In this document: positions 1-8,850 of the stretch, piece after piece
Numbering within the stretch: position 1 is the stretch's first letter
How the letters are laid out: each line of letters starts with the position of its first letter
From: Aliiroseovarius lamellibrachiae
Lineage (GTDB): Bacteria > Pseudomonadota > Alphaproteobacteria > Rhodobacterales > Rhodobacteraceae
Direction: 5' to 3'
Assembly (NCBI RefSeq): GCF_018599245.1
Contig: NZ_JAHEVJ010000002.1
Location: forward strand, 248,001 to 312,000
DNA: 64,000 nt
Notes under the pieces: model-generated
What the model was told of the DNA's origin: nothing
Seen by the model: the letters and a program-made list of their open reading frames with translations, nothing else
Database searches by the model: none
Translations under genes and position numbers: made by a program

Positions 1-891
1 CCCGCGTTGTCCCGCAGAACGGATAGCTGAAAGGCAGCGGGTTTGCGTCGCGACCGGGAAATATTGCCATGCAATTGTGTGATAGATCAGGGTGAGGTGG
101 TCCGTGCGGTTGCCCGCAAGATGTGTTTCCAACCACTCGGCGGCGTCCCCTTGGTCTACCACCGCATCAAATACCGATAGGGCCGCCCGGGTGCGTGTCA
201 AACGCTCCGGCTGATCAGCCCAGAGATAGGATTGCAAGCGCAGGGCGTCCTCAGGGTCATGCGCATCCAAAGGGATCAGATCGACGCCGCGTCGCGCCGT
301 GATATGGGGCGGCACGCCGGTGGGGGTATCCCCGCGCCAATCGGGCATCAGCACAACAGGGGCGTCGTCTGGGCCAAGTCGCGCACCGGGGATCATCAGT
401 GCAAAATGATCCCACATCAGATTTAACCCGCCAGAGGCACCCAGCTCCAACATTTCGATTGGCAGATTATAGCGCGCGGCCAGATAATGCCCCGCAGCAA
501 TCATCACAGCGGCCCGGCGGACTTCGTTGGTTTGGGGGGGATTGTTCAGCCAATGATCCAGCACGTCCGGATGCGCAGTCATAGCACAATCGATGGCAGC
601 CCAGAGCGTGGTATCATCGGGGGCTGCGTTGGGCGGATAGACCGCAACCAGTTCGGGGCATTGTTTGGTCAGGACCAGCGCGTGCAACCCCGCCAAAAGG
701 CGCAGCGGGACCGACTGGCCAAAGGCACCCGTGTTGCCGCCCCAGTCATACATCCGGTCGGTCAGGGGCGTGCCAGGGGCAAGATGTGTGGCCAACAAAC
801 GCAATATGCGCGCGGTAAAGGGGCTGTCTAACCGGTCATTATTGCCGGCCTGTACCTCAAACGCCTCACGCAGATCCGTTTGCTGGGTCAT
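1..891 (-). CDS. DUF2332 family protein (3' end beyond window)
   Basis: The minus-strand frame is open from an ATG at 891 to the left edge, giving 297 codons without a stop. The N-terminus reads MTQQTDLREAFEVQAGN. Later stretches such as PPQTNEVRRAA, ELGASGGLNL, RRGVDLIPLD and LWADQPERLTRTRAA are typical of the DUF2332 family of cytoplasmic alphaproteobacterial and actinobacterial proteins. Members have no established function; the ELGASGGLN segment looks like a Rossmann or methyltransferase-like loop, which is my inference. The start codon overlaps the stop of the upstream pth gene as ATGA, so the two are probably translationally coupled. The C-terminus is outside the window, so total length is unknown. 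Confidence 0.8.
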   Translation of the reverse strand, partial: MTQQTDLREAFEVQAGNNDRLDSPFTARILRLLATHLAPGTPLTDRMYDWGGNTGAFGQSVPLRLLAGLHALVLTKQCPELVAVYPPNAAPDDTTLWAAIDCAMTAHPDVLDHWLNNPPQTNEVRRAAVMIAAGHYLAARYNLPIEMLELGASGGLNLMWDHFALMIPGARLGPDDAPVVLMPDWRGDTPTGVPPHITARRGVDLIPLDAHDPEDALRLQSYLWADQPERLTRTRAALSVFDAVVDQGDAAEWLETHLAGNRTDHLTLIYHTIAWQYFPVATQTRCLSAIRSAGQRG

Positions 892-1562
892 GTGAATTTA
901 TCCATCAGCTTTTGCATCGGCGAGCGGGTGTCTTCGGGTTCCACCATCTTCTCGGGCTTTTTCTCAGCTTTCTTAACGGAACCGGAAGAGCGGGGCGGGT
1001 TCACGCGCAGCCCAATGGCGTTCATAAACTTGCTACTGTCGCCCCGCGCAAGGTCTGGTGCGCCATCTGCGGCACCGCGCAGAACATCGTCCAACCAGCC
1101 CTGCTCGGCTTTGGCAAAATCGCTCAGCACATAGCGCGCAACCGCATCTTTGTGGCCGGGGTGGCCAATGCCCATGCGCACCCGATGATAGGTTTCGCCG
1201 ATATGCTGGTGCAATGACCGCAACCCGTTATGACCGGCATGACCCCCGCCGGTTTTCACTCGGACCTTGCCTGGCGCCAGGTCCAGTTCATCGTGAAAGA
1301 CGGTCACATCAGCGGGGGTGAGTTTGTAAAACCGCATCGCCTCGCCCACGGATTGGCCCGACAGGTTCATAAAGGTTTCGGGCTTAAGCAGGATGGTTTT
1401 TTCACCCCCCAGATTGCCCTCGCAAAGCGCGCCCTGAAATTTGCCCCGCCACGGGGCGAAGTGATGGGCTGATGCAATCTCATCCAACGCCATAAAGCCG
1501 ATATTGTGCCGGTTTCCCGCGTATTTCGCACCGGGATTTCCGAGGCCAACAAAGAGTTTCAT
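888..1562 (-). CDS. pth: Peptidyl-tRNA hydrolase
   Basis: Pth releases tRNA from peptidyl-tRNA that drops off ribosomes and is essential in most bacteria. The 224-residue protein begins MKLFVGLGNPGAKYAGNRHNIGF, whose GNPG.KY..TRHN-type block holds the conserved Asn and the catalytic His. FHDELDLAPG and GGGHAGHNGLRSL follow, also family signatures. I chose the ATG at 1562 over an upstream in-frame ATG at 1631 because homology begins exactly there and a CGGAGA ribosome site precedes it. The C-terminus carries an extra basic/acidic tail (about residues 185-224, rich in K, E and P) beyond the usual 190 residues. rplY and pth commonly neighbour each other in bacteria; here an FkbM gene lies between them. 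The stop overlaps the DUF2332 start. Confidence 0.96.
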   Translation of the reverse strand: MKLFVGLGNPGAKYAGNRHNIGFMALDEIASAHHFAPWRGKFQGALCEGNLGGEKTILLKPETFMNLSGQSVGEAMRFYKLTPADVTVFHDELDLAPGKVRVKTGGGHAGHNGLRSLHQHIGETYHRVRMGIGHPGHKDAVARYVLSDFAKAEQGWLDDVLRGAADGAPDLARGDSSKFMNAIGLRVNPPRSSGSVKKAEKKPEKMVEPEDTRSPMQKLMDKFT

Positions 1563-1660
1563 GTGTGTCTCCGCTCTGGACAACAGGTCAGGTTTCATGC
1601 CTGATTTACCCCATTCCAACCCCGCACTCAATGCAGGGATAAAATGATAAAAGGAACGTT

Positions 1661-2344
1661 ATGGCACACTTCGAGATTAAGGGTATTCATTTGGACATTC
1701 CCGATGGCCACCTGACCGATGGGCTGCGCCGCGAATTTGAACGAGGCATATATGAATGGGGCGAGGTGCGTGCGTTGACAAACGTATTGCGCGCCGAGGA
1801 TCGGTTGCTTGATCTTGGGTCGGCGATTGGATTTGTCGCCTGCAATGCCGCGAAAATACTGGAGCCGCACAATATCATCTGCGTTGAGGCCAACCCCGAT
1901 CTGATTCCCGTGCTTGAGGCCAATTTGGCCGCAAATGGTGTGCGTCGCGCCCGCAGTGTACAGGGTGCGGTGGTGCCAGATACGTTTGACGATGAAGAGG
2001 TGAGTTTTGAGTTACGGCAAGCTTTTTATTCCTCGCGCGTTGCCGGTGAGAATGTGAAAGAGGCCAGTCGAATTGTCACGGTCCCCGCATTGAAACTATC
2101 AGATTTGCTTGAGGCATTTGCACCGGATGTCGTGACAATGGATCTGGAAGGGGCAGAGGCGGCGCTCGCGGTGCAACATTGGCCCGGAAAGGTGCGGGCC
2201 GTCATCATGGAGATCCACACCGGTGTCTATTCCCTTTCGACGGTGGGAATGATTTTTGCGGGGATGTCTAAAAACGGGTTTGCGTTTCAGCCCAATGGGT
2301 CGCGTGGTGATGTGGTGGTGTTTCAGCGGGTGGGGACAGAATAG
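1661..2344 (+). CDS. FkbM family methyltransferase
   Basis: This 227-residue protein has a class I SAM-dependent methyltransferase fold of the FkbM type. The SAM-binding motif I is LLDLGSAIGFVA (about residues 49-60) and is followed by the acidic end of strand 2, ICVEANPDL. A later segment, DVVTMDLEGAE, is the hallmark of FkbM enzymes, which usually O-methylate sugars or natural-product hydroxyls. The ATG at 1661 follows an AAGGA ribosome site at a good distance. It is transcribed divergently from pth, with about 100 bases between them. The substrate cannot be inferred, because no glycan gene cluster surrounds it. Confidence 0.85.
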   Translation: MAHFEIKGIHLDIPDGHLTDGLRREFERGIYEWGEVRALTNVLRAEDRLLDLGSAIGFVACNAAKILEPHNIICVEANPDLIPVLEANLAANGVRRARSVQGAVVPDTFDDEEVSFELRQAFYSSRVAGENVKEASRIVTVPALKLSDLLEAFAPDVVTMDLEGAEAALAVQHWPGKVRAVIMEIHTGVYSLSTVGMIFAGMSKNGFAFQPNGSRGDVVVFQRVGTE

Positions 2345-2420
2345 TCGGCTTTGGGCCGCATGTCAGATGGTCCCATCGGCGTGCCTTGAGCGATGACTTC
2401 TGTCAAATCGCCCGCGCCCA

Positions 2421-2451
2421 CAGAAAAACGGGGCCCCGAAGGACCCCGTTT
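2421..2451 (-). terminator. Rho-independent terminator of rplY
   Basis: Read on the minus strand, an 11-bp stem (AAACGGGGTCC paired with GGGCCCCGTTT, one G-U pair) closes a TTCG tetraloop and runs into a T-rich tract. It lies about 50 bases past the rplY stop codon. Confidence 0.85.
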
Positions 2452-2501
2452 CAGTCAGCTTTCGCTAAAGAAGCTCTGCTCAAAGGCAGACGCGCACCTG
2501 A

Positions 2502-3134
2502 TTATTCCTCAGCTGCAACCTCTTCTTCAGCTTCGCCATCATCTTCACTGTCCGACGAACGGAGCGACGATGGTGCGGAGATGTTTGCAATCACAAAGTC
2601 ACGGTCGATGGTGGTTTTTGCGCCCGATGGCAGGGTGATGTCAGAAATGTGGATCACATCGCCAACATCACGGCCAGTCAAATCAACAACGATCTGATCA
2701 GGAATGTCACCAGCAACAACGTTCAGCTCAACCTCGGGGCGTACAACAGTCAGAACGCCGCCTTTTTTCAGGCCGGTGGCCTCTTCGTGGTTGATAAACT
2801 CAACATGGATGAACAGGCTGATCCGGGATTTCCGGCTCAGGCGCATCAGGTCGATGTGTGTTGGCAGGTCTTTAACAACGTCACGCTGAACATTGCGGCA
2901 GATCACGCGCACGTCTTCTTCGCCTTCAACCTTCAGGTTCCAAAGGGTCGACAAGAAACGGCCAGCGCGCAGCTTGGTCAGCAGTTTGTTGAATGGGATG
3001 TTGATGGCCAGTGGTTCGGCGTCGCCACCATAAACAACACCAGGGACCAGACCGTCACGACGTGCTTGGCGAGCGGCGCCCTTGCCTGTCCCCGCGCGGA
3101 CGGTGGCTTCGAGATCAGGGATCTGTTTTGCCAT
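2502..3134 (-). CDS. rplY: 50S ribosomal protein L25/general stress protein Ctc
   Basis: L25 binds 5S rRNA in the large ribosomal subunit. The 210-residue product is the long Ctc form: an N-terminal L25 domain (about residues 5-95, with the motif [21 protein letters not shown]) followed by a beta-rich TL5/Ctc C-terminal domain (about 100-190, with [17 protein letters not shown]). It ends in an acidic Glu/Asp-rich tail, [16 protein letters not shown], common in alphaproteobacterial homologues. The ATG at 3134 is preceded by a purine-rich AGAATTC region. It is probably a single-gene unit closed by the strong terminator at 2421-2451. Confidence 0.95.
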   Translation of the reverse strand: MAKQIPDLEATVRAGTGKGAARQARRDGLVPGVVYGGDAEPLAINIPFNKLLTKLRAGRFLSTLWNLKVEGEEDVRVICRNVQRDVVKDLPTHIDLMRLSRKSRISLFIHVEFINHEEATGLKKGGVLTVVRPEVELNVVAGDIPDQIVVDLTGRDVGDVIHISDITLPSGAKTTIDRDFVIANISAPSSLRSSDSEDDGEAEEEVAAEE

Positions 3135-3303
3135 GAGAATTCTCCAATATGTAAAGGGCGGGGCTCCTCCAAGGCTGTAGTCCCCGCGATGAAGTCGTGC
3201 GCATACACTGATTCAGGCGTGTTGGGAAGGGGGTAATCCCCCAACCCCTTTGTTTTACGCCTTAACCCGGTTGCCCGTGGGAATGTGCCACTGGCGCGAG
3301 GCG

Positions 3304-5442
3304 TTATTTGGTCCGACGAGGGGCGGCATTTGCCCCGCGCGGTTGATCCTTGCGTGGCTTACCTTTGCCAGCGGGCTTTCCCGCGGGTTTCCCCCCCGGC
3401 TTCCCTGCAAATTTGCCGCCCGGTTTCCCACCCGGCTTGTCATCACGCCCACCGGCTTTTGACTTTTTGTTGGGCTTGTCGTTTTTCCAACGTTGCTTTT
3501 TGCCTTCAGCGTCGCGTTTCTTGTCAGCTTTGGGCTTGGGGAAGGGCGTGCCGGCGTCTTTGGCGGCAACTTTGGCTTTGCCAGCAGAACCCGCCTCTTC
3601 GGACTTCTTCGCAGGGATTTTGTAATCCGCTTGCGTGTCCTTGGTCAGTTCGGGCGACCACCGCCCGCCTTTGTTGGCAGAGGGGGCCGTGGCGCGGTCA
3701 TCCCGTTGATTTTGCGGACGCAGCGGTTTGGACGGCTTGCGATCGGACGGTTTGTGATCAGAGGGCGCACGATCTGCACCCGGCCCTTTACGGTGTGGCT
3801 TTGCGGGGCGTTCATCCCGTTTGAACCCACCTTTGGCCCCGTGTTTGCCCCGCGGTGGGGTGCTCAGGTTCGGAGCTTTATCAAGTTTTGTGACCTTAAT
3901 CCCGTCTTCCAACTCGCCTTTGTTCAACGCAGAGAGAAACCGGTCAGAGCTTTCCTGCGTCAGTTCTACAAAGGTTTCCTCTTGCTGCACGCGGATCGCG
4001 CCAATGGCGGATTTGTCGATGTTTCCAGTGCGGCACAGCATCGGCAGCAACCAACGGGCTTCGGCGTTTTTGGTGCGCCCAATGGTGAGCGAGAACCAGG
4101 TCGATGGCCCAAAATCACGCTTTTCGCGGCGTTCTGGTTTCGCATCCGGGGCCGACAATTCTTCGGGGGCCGAGAATTGCGCGCGGTGCATTTTCAAGCA
4201 GGCACTTGCGATTTGCTCGGGTGAAAACTTGCCCATCAGATCAGCGGCCAATCCGGCCTCTTCTTCTGAAATTGCCTCATTCCACATCGGGTGTTCCATC
4301 AGACGTTCCGTGTCGCGCGCGCGGATCATGTCAGCCGAAGGGGGCGTGGTCCATTCCGCGTCGATCTTGGCCCATTTCAACAGTCGTTCGGCTTTACGCG
4401 CGATGTTCATCGGCACAATCAGCGCCGAGATCCCTTTGCGGCCAGCCCGTCCGGTCCGGCCGGAGCGGTGCAAAAGACCTTCGGTGTTGGTGGGCAGTTC
4501 GGCGTGGATCACCAGTTCAAGGTTGGGCAAGTCAATGCCGCGTGCGGCAACATCCGTGGCCACACAAACCCGCGCACGACCGTCACGCATCGCTTGCAGC
4601 GAATGGGTGCGTTCGTTCTGGCTCAGCTCGCCCGACAGGCTGACCACGGACAAGCCGCGGTTCGACAGGCGGGTGGCCAAACGGTTCACTGTGGCGCGCG
4701 TATTTGCAAAGACAATCGCGGTCTGCGCGTCTTGATACCGCAGCAAGTTGATAATGGCGTTTTCGGTATCTTTCGGGGCCACTTGCAGCGCCTGATACGA
4801 AATATCGGCGTGCTGGGCTTTGTTGCTGACCGTGCTGACGCGTTTGGCGTCACGCTGATAGTTCTGCGCGAGTTTGGTGATCAGCGGCGACACGGTGGCC
4901 GAAAACATCAGGGTGCGGCGCTCTTTTGGGGCTTCCCCAAGCATAAATTCCAGATCTTCACGGAACCCGAGGTCAAGCATCTCATCCGCCTCATCCAGAA
5001 CCACAGCCTTCAGTTCGGACATATCCATCGCACCACGGGTGATGTGGTCGCGCAGACGGCCGGGGGTGCCAACAACAATGTGCGAACCACGTTCCAGCGC
5101 GCGGCGTTCGGTGCGCTGATCCATTCCCCCCACACAAGACACGATGCGCGCGCCGGCTTTGGCATAAAGCCAATCCAGCTCGCGTTTCACCTGAAGCGCC
5201 AATTCGCGCGTTGGTGCAATGACCAGCGCCAAGGGGGCGGAGGCGTGGGGCAAAACCTCCGCCTCGCCCATCAGGGTTTTTGCAATCGCAATCCCAAATG
5301 CCACGGTTTTACCGGACCCGGTTTGCGCCGAGACCAAAAGGTCGGCGTCTTGCAATTCGGGGTCAGTGACCGCCTGTTGCACATCGGTCAGGGTTTCATA
5401 GCCCTTGGCGGCAAGGGCATCAGCGAGGGTTTGGATCATCAT
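3304..5442 (-). CDS. DEAD-box ATP-dependent RNA helicase (DeaD/CsdA-like)
   Basis: The 712-residue protein carries the two RecA-like helicase domains: Walker A AQTGSGKT (about residue 40), PTRELALQ, TPGRL, the DEAD box VLDEADEMLD (about 148), SAT, and HRSGRTGRAGR (about 328). A DbpA-type RNA-binding domain lies at about 455-530 (FSLTIGRTKNAEARWLLPMLC...AIGAIRV). This domain order matches DeaD/CsdA helicases, which unwind structured RNA in ribosome assembly and mRNA decay, often in the cold. The last 170 residues are very basic and low-complexity, ending in GKPGGK/GKPAGK repeats, and probably add non-specific RNA binding. The start codon is ATG at 5442, with a second ATG immediately after. It is not paired with another gene. 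Confidence 0.93.
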   Translation of the reverse strand: MMIQTLADALAAKGYETLTDVQQAVTDPELQDADLLVSAQTGSGKTVAFGIAIAKTLMGEAEVLPHASAPLALVIAPTRELALQVKRELDWLYAKAGARIVSCVGGMDQRTERRALERGSHIVVGTPGRLRDHITRGAMDMSELKAVVLDEADEMLDLGFREDLEFMLGEAPKERRTLMFSATVSPLITKLAQNYQRDAKRVSTVSNKAQHADISYQALQVAPKDTENAIINLLRYQDAQTAIVFANTRATVNRLATRLSNRGLSVVSLSGELSQNERTHSLQAMRDGRARVCVATDVAARGIDLPNLELVIHAELPTNTEGLLHRSGRTGRAGRKGISALIVPMNIARKAERLLKWAKIDAEWTTPPSADMIRARDTERLMEHPMWNEAISEEEAGLAADLMGKFSPEQIASACLKMHRAQFSAPEELSAPDAKPERREKRDFGPSTWFSLTIGRTKNAEARWLLPMLCRTGNIDKSAIGAIRVQQEETFVELTQESSDRFLSALNKGELEDGIKVTKLDKAPNLSTPPRGKHGAKGGFKRDERPAKPHRKGPGADRAPSDHKPSDRKPSKPLRPQNQRDDRATAPSANKGGRWSPELTKDTQADYKIPAKKSEEAGSAGKAKVAAKDAGTPFPKPKADKKRDAEGKKQRWKNDKPNKKSKAGGRDDKPGGKPGGKFAGKPGGKPAGKPAGKGKPRKDQPRGANAAPRRTK

Positions 5443-5686
5443 TTCGGCGGCTTTCAGGCGGATTTTTCAATCGGATTTCTGGGGGGTGACGGAGAGGACC
5501 ATACCCCATTTTGCCACGCAAGCCCCGCGCATATACGGGTTTGGATGAAATTGACAGGGATTCTTTGCATGGCCGCTATGCAATGGGGCAACAGGCGGGC
5601 CGTAGGGCGTGGGTGAATTGGGTTGCCCGCCCGGTGCCGCTTGGATCATTATGAGAGGGAGCCGCGCAACTATAAGGATCCAGCCA

Positions 5687-6034
5687 ATGTCCGACCGTTT
5701 CACCAAAACGCCCGAGCCCCCCTATTACGCGGTGATTTTCACCAATCAACTTAGCCCGAATGACGCAGGCTATGCAGAGATGGGGGACCGAATGTTTGAA
5801 CTGGCCTTGGAACAGCCCGGATGATTTGGCGCCGAAAGTACGAGGGACGCCGATGGGTTGGGCATCACCGTATCTTATTGGAAAGATGAGGCGAGCATTG
5901 CCGCCTGGAAAGCCCAAGCCAAGCATCTTGTCGCACAGAAAATGGGCATTGAGCAGTGGTACGCGCATTACGAACTGCGTGTGGCCAAAGTCGAGCGGGC
6001 CTATTCTGGCCCCGAGGGGCGAGAGCCAAAATAA
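5687..6034 (+). pseudogene. Antibiotic biosynthesis monooxygenase-like gene interrupted by in-frame TGA
   Basis: From the ATG at 5687 the frame reads MSDRFTKTPEPPYYAVIFTN and ends at TGA 5822-5824 after 45 codons. The same frame then continues without another stop to TAA at 6032-6034, giving FGAESTRDADGLGITVSYWKD and IEQWYAHYELRVAKVERAY. Both halves together match a small ABM-domain protein of about 115 residues that Rhodobacterales commonly carry, where the position of the stop is normally Phe in a PGFLG loop. An AAGGATC ribosome site precedes the ATG. The stop therefore looks like a point lesion in an otherwise intact, recently inactivated gene; readthrough cannot be excluded. A second decayed copy of the same family lies at 11919-12014. 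Confidence 0.7.
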
Positions 6035-6036
6035 AA

Positions 6037-6066
6037 GCCCCCCTCAGTCACCTGAGAGGGGCATTG
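6037..6066 (-). terminator. Rho-independent terminator of the lldD-like gene
   Basis: On the minus strand a stem GCCCCTCTCAG/CTGAGGGGGGC (one mismatch) with a four-base loop is followed by TTTTATTTT. It sits just beyond the stop of the lactate dehydrogenase-like gene and also follows the interrupted ABM gene on the other strand. Confidence 0.75.
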
Positions 6067-6086
6067 GGATGTCACCGTGAGTGGAT

Positions 6087-7250
6087 TTATTCCCAATTTC
6101 CAGAAAACCCTTTGGGCACATAAAGGATGTCGCGGTTCACAGTGTTGATGTCTGTATGGCCGCAAAACGCCATGGAAATCTCAAGCTCCTTATGCATCAT
6201 CTCAAGCGTTTTGGTCACGCCCGCCTCGCCCATCGCACCAAGACCATAGACGAAAGCGCGGCCGATATAGGTGCCTTTGGCCCCCATGGCGATTGCTTTT
6301 AGAACGTCCTGACCCGAGCGGATGCCGCTGTCCAAATGCACTTCGATTTTGTCGCCCACTGCATCCATAATCGCAGGAAGCGCACGAATGGATGACAGCG
6401 CGCCGTCCAATTGCCGCCCGCCGTGGTTCGACACAATAATCGCGTCGGCCCCCACGTTGCACGCCTCGAGCGCATCCACGGGTTCCATGACCCCTTTGAT
6501 GATCAGCTTACCATCCCACATCTTGCGGAACTGGCGAATACGGTCCCAATCAAGCGAGGGGTCAAAGGCTTCGGCGGTCCAGGTGTGCAGCGAGGAGGGG
6601 TCTTTCACGCCCTTTGCGTGCCCCACAATATTGCCAAAAAACCGCCGTTTGGTGCCCAGCATGCCAAGCCCCCAATGCGCCTTGGTCATCATATTCGCGA
6701 TGGATTTCACCGTCAGTTTGGGCGGGGCGGACAGGCCATTTTTCAAATCTTTGTGCCGCTGACCAAGCATCTGAAGGTCCACCGTGATCACCACAGTGTC
6801 GCAATTTGCCGCTTTGGCGCGATCAAACAAACGCTGCATGAAATCATCATCTTTCAGCGTGTAGACCTGAAACCAAAACGGCGCGCTGGTGTGTTCGGCC
6901 ACATCCTCAATCGAGCAAATCGACATGGTGGAGAGCGTGAAGGGCACGCCAAATTTCTCTGCCGCTTTCGCCGCTTTGATCTCTCCATCCGCGCATTGCA
7001 TACCGGTCAGCCCAACAGGTGCCAGTGCCACGGGCATCGCGACATCGCGTCCAATCATCTGGGTTTTGGTTGATCGCCCATCCATGTCGACGGCCACGCG
7101 CTGTTTGAAATACAGCTGCTCGAAATCCGAGGTGTTTTCCCGAAATGTCTGCTCCGTCCATGACCCGCTTTCGGCGTAGTCATAAAACATCTTCGGCACG
7201 CGCCGTTTATAGATTTTTTTCAGATCATTAACTTCGGTGATGACAGGCAT
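6087..7250 (-). CDS. lldD: FMN-dependent alpha-hydroxy acid dehydrogenase (L-lactate dehydrogenase type)
   Basis: The 387-residue protein belongs to the FMN-dependent alpha-hydroxy acid oxidase/dehydrogenase family, which oxidises L-lactate to pyruvate and, in bacteria, usually passes electrons to quinone. It starts MPVITEVNDLKKIYKRRVPKMFYDY, the conserved N-terminal FMN-proximal segment. The barrel follows, with PVALAPVGLTGM (phosphate and FMN contacts) and the catalytic stretch VSNHGGRQLDG (about residues 270-280), whose His abstracts the substrate proton. LDSGIRSGQDVLKAIAMGAK binds the FMN phosphate. Length and motifs are those of LldD. Glycolate or mandelate as substrate cannot be excluded. 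It has its own terminator and no lactate permease beside it. Confidence 0.9.
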   Translation of the reverse strand: MPVITEVNDLKKIYKRRVPKMFYDYAESGSWTEQTFRENTSDFEQLYFKQRVAVDMDGRSTKTQMIGRDVAMPVALAPVGLTGMQCADGEIKAAKAAEKFGVPFTLSTMSICSIEDVAEHTSAPFWFQVYTLKDDDFMQRLFDRAKAANCDTVVITVDLQMLGQRHKDLKNGLSAPPKLTVKSIANMMTKAHWGLGMLGTKRRFFGNIVGHAKGVKDPSSLHTWTAEAFDPSLDWDRIRQFRKMWDGKLIIKGVMEPVDALEACNVGADAIIVSNHGGRQLDGALSSIRALPAIMDAVGDKIEVHLDSGIRSGQDVLKAIAMGAKGTYIGRAFVYGLGAMGEAGVTKTLEMMHKELEISMAFCGHTDINTVNRDILYVPKGFSGNWE

Positions 7251-7366
7251 TTTGGCATCCTTGCGAGAATTGGTTAGAAAATATTACCAGTTGAAAGCGG
7301 GCGAGGCAAGCCTTTTGACCACCAATTCGGCAGCTGGAGGTTTGCGCATTTCGCGGACTTATCCGG

Positions 7367-7720
7367 ATGTTTTCAAGGGGCGCGATCTGTGCAGAGGGGC
7401 GTGGATGTTTTGGCGATGCTGGCGGCACTACCGATGCGGTGCATGCTGTCTGTGCAAGCGTTGCCACAATGTGGCAAAGCCCAGAGTTGCAACGCACGTC
7501 CGACCAGCGGCAAATTGAAAGTGATCTGCTGCCGCGTCCACGCTTGGGCTTTCTTCTGTCGGGCGTGATCAAGGATGGTCTTGATCTGCCAAAGGCCGAG
7601 GCAGATATGCTTGAACCGGAAGAGATTTGGGTGGACGTCTACGACAGCCATGCACCAAGTTTGGTGCATCTGCTGCGGCGGTGGCCGCCGATCTGTGTGT
7701 GTCAGATCCGCGGCGCTTTG
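7367..7720 (+). pseudogene. Probable remnant of a Crp/Fnr-family regulator
   Basis: No intact gene fits the 485-base gap between lldD and trpA. In the frame from 7367, PRPRLGFLLSGVIKDGLDLP and EPEEIWVDVYDSHAPSLV resemble the effector-binding beta-roll of Crp/Fnr regulators. One base later in phase the match resumes as AAAVAADLCVSDPRRFG, the usual end of that domain. A Cys-rich segment upstream could be the remains of an FnrL-like cluster-binding N-terminus. The DNA-binding helix-turn-helix is missing, so this is a frameshifted and truncated relic. The assignment rests on pattern memory, and a profile search of both frames would settle it. Confidence 0.42.
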
Positions 7721-7735
7721 GGTTAAGGTGCGAGA

Positions 7736-8539
7736 TCAGGCGCGATGCGCCCCATCCGCCAGTGTTTTCACAAAAGCCAACACCTCAGCGACCGGATGTC
7801 CGGCAGCTATCTGGCTGACAATCGCGCTTCCAACCACGGTGCCATCGGCGGCCCCGGCAATGGCTTCGGCCTTTTCGGGGGTGTTCACACCAAAGCCAAC
7901 GATCACTGGGATATCGGTTTTCGCTTTGATACGGGCCACTTCGGGTGCCACGTCACTTGTCTGGGCTTCGGCGGATCCGGTTACGCCGGTCACGGACACA
8001 TAGTAAACAAAGCCCGAAGTGTTCTGCAGCACCTTGGGCAGGCGCGCGTCATCGGTTGTGGGGGTTGCGAGGCGAATAAAGTTCAACCCGGCTTTTTGTG
8101 CGGGGATGCAAAGTTCGTCGTCTTCTTCTGGCGGCAGGTCGACCACAATCAACCCATCAATTCCTGCTGCTTTGGCATCCACCAAAAACGCGTCAACACC
8201 GTGATTGTAAATGGGATTATAATACCCCATCAAGACGATCGGCGTGGTGTCGTCCGTTTTGCGAAACTCTGCGGCCATGGCCAGCGTTTTCTTCAGCGTC
8301 ATTCCAGCATTGAGCGCGCGTTGCCCGGCCAATTGGATCGTCGGCCCATCGGCCATTGGGTCGGTGAAGGGCAGACCCAATTCGATGATGTCAACGCCGG
8401 CATCTGGCAGGCCTTTCATCACCTCAAGCGATGTGGCGATGTCGGGATCGCCCGCCATGATATAAGACACAAAGGCTTTCTTCCCCTGCGTTTTCAGCTC
8501 GGTAAATTTTGCATCAATTCGTGTCATATTCGGTGTCAT
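7736..8539 (-). CDS. trpA: Tryptophan synthase alpha subunit
   Basis: TrpA cleaves indole-3-glycerol phosphate to indole and glyceraldehyde 3-phosphate and passes indole to TrpB. The 267-residue product contains both catalytic acids in their signatures: Glu in [17 protein letters not shown] (about residues 45-61) and Asp in [11 protein letters not shown] (about 126-136). The phosphate-binding end is [11 protein letters not shown] and VGSAIV. I chose ATG 8539 ([12 protein letters not shown]), preceded by AAGGGG, rather than the longer frame opening at 8575. No trpB or trpF is present nearby, so trpA is separated from the rest of the trp genes or sits at the end of a cluster split by rearrangement. 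Confidence 0.96.
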   Translation of the reverse strand: MTPNMTRIDAKFTELKTQGKKAFVSYIMAGDPDIATSLEVMKGLPDAGVDIIELGLPFTDPMADGPTIQLAGQRALNAGMTLKKTLAMAAEFRKTDDTTPIVLMGYYNPIYNHGVDAFLVDAKAAGIDGLIVVDLPPEEDDELCIPAQKAGLNFIRLATPTTDDARLPKVLQNTSGFVYYVSVTGVTGSAEAQTSDVAPEVARIKAKTDIPVIVGFGVNTPEKAEAIAGAADGTVVGSAIVSQIAAGHPVAEVLAFVKTLADGAHRA

Positions 8540-8850
8540 TGCGCGCCCCTTCGATTTCTTAAACGATCTGCCCAAGGGCAGGGGGGAAAGTCAATCCCGC
8601 TTATGTGACTTCGTTGCTGGTATTGGTTCTGCGATCGTACCGAAATGGCTGTGCGGTTGGGCAATCTTGGGGATGGACGTGAATGTCATTGGGCATTTCG
8701 TGACCTGAGGGACCGACAAAGGCAGAGTTTGAGCGTTTTCGCGGGGTTTTGTGACGAAAACCGTTTCCCCCCTACTGGATTGCGCTATAGAACGCGCGAG
8801 AACCTGATCGCGCATTGCTGCGCACCAGACACCATAAAAAGGAGGCCGTG
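8540..8850 (+). promoter_or_regulatory. Divergent trpA-ychF intergenic region with possible ychF promoter
   Basis: About 310 bases without a gene separate the divergent trpA and ychF. The best promoter-like element on the plus strand is a TATAGA hexamer at 8786-8791, 60 bases upstream of ychF. Its -35 counterpart is weak. I see no stable terminator, repeat or small ORF here. Confidence 0.3.

Noticed and set aside
4291-5616. 441-codon open frame opposite the DEAD-box helicase
   Set aside because: Antisense shadow; residue composition (many Gly, His, Gln) is typical of a reverse-frame artefact.
5822-5824. In-frame TGA considered as a selenocysteine codon
   Set aside because: The equivalent residue in relatives is a loop Phe, not a redox Cys, and no SECIS-like hairpin is seen right after it.
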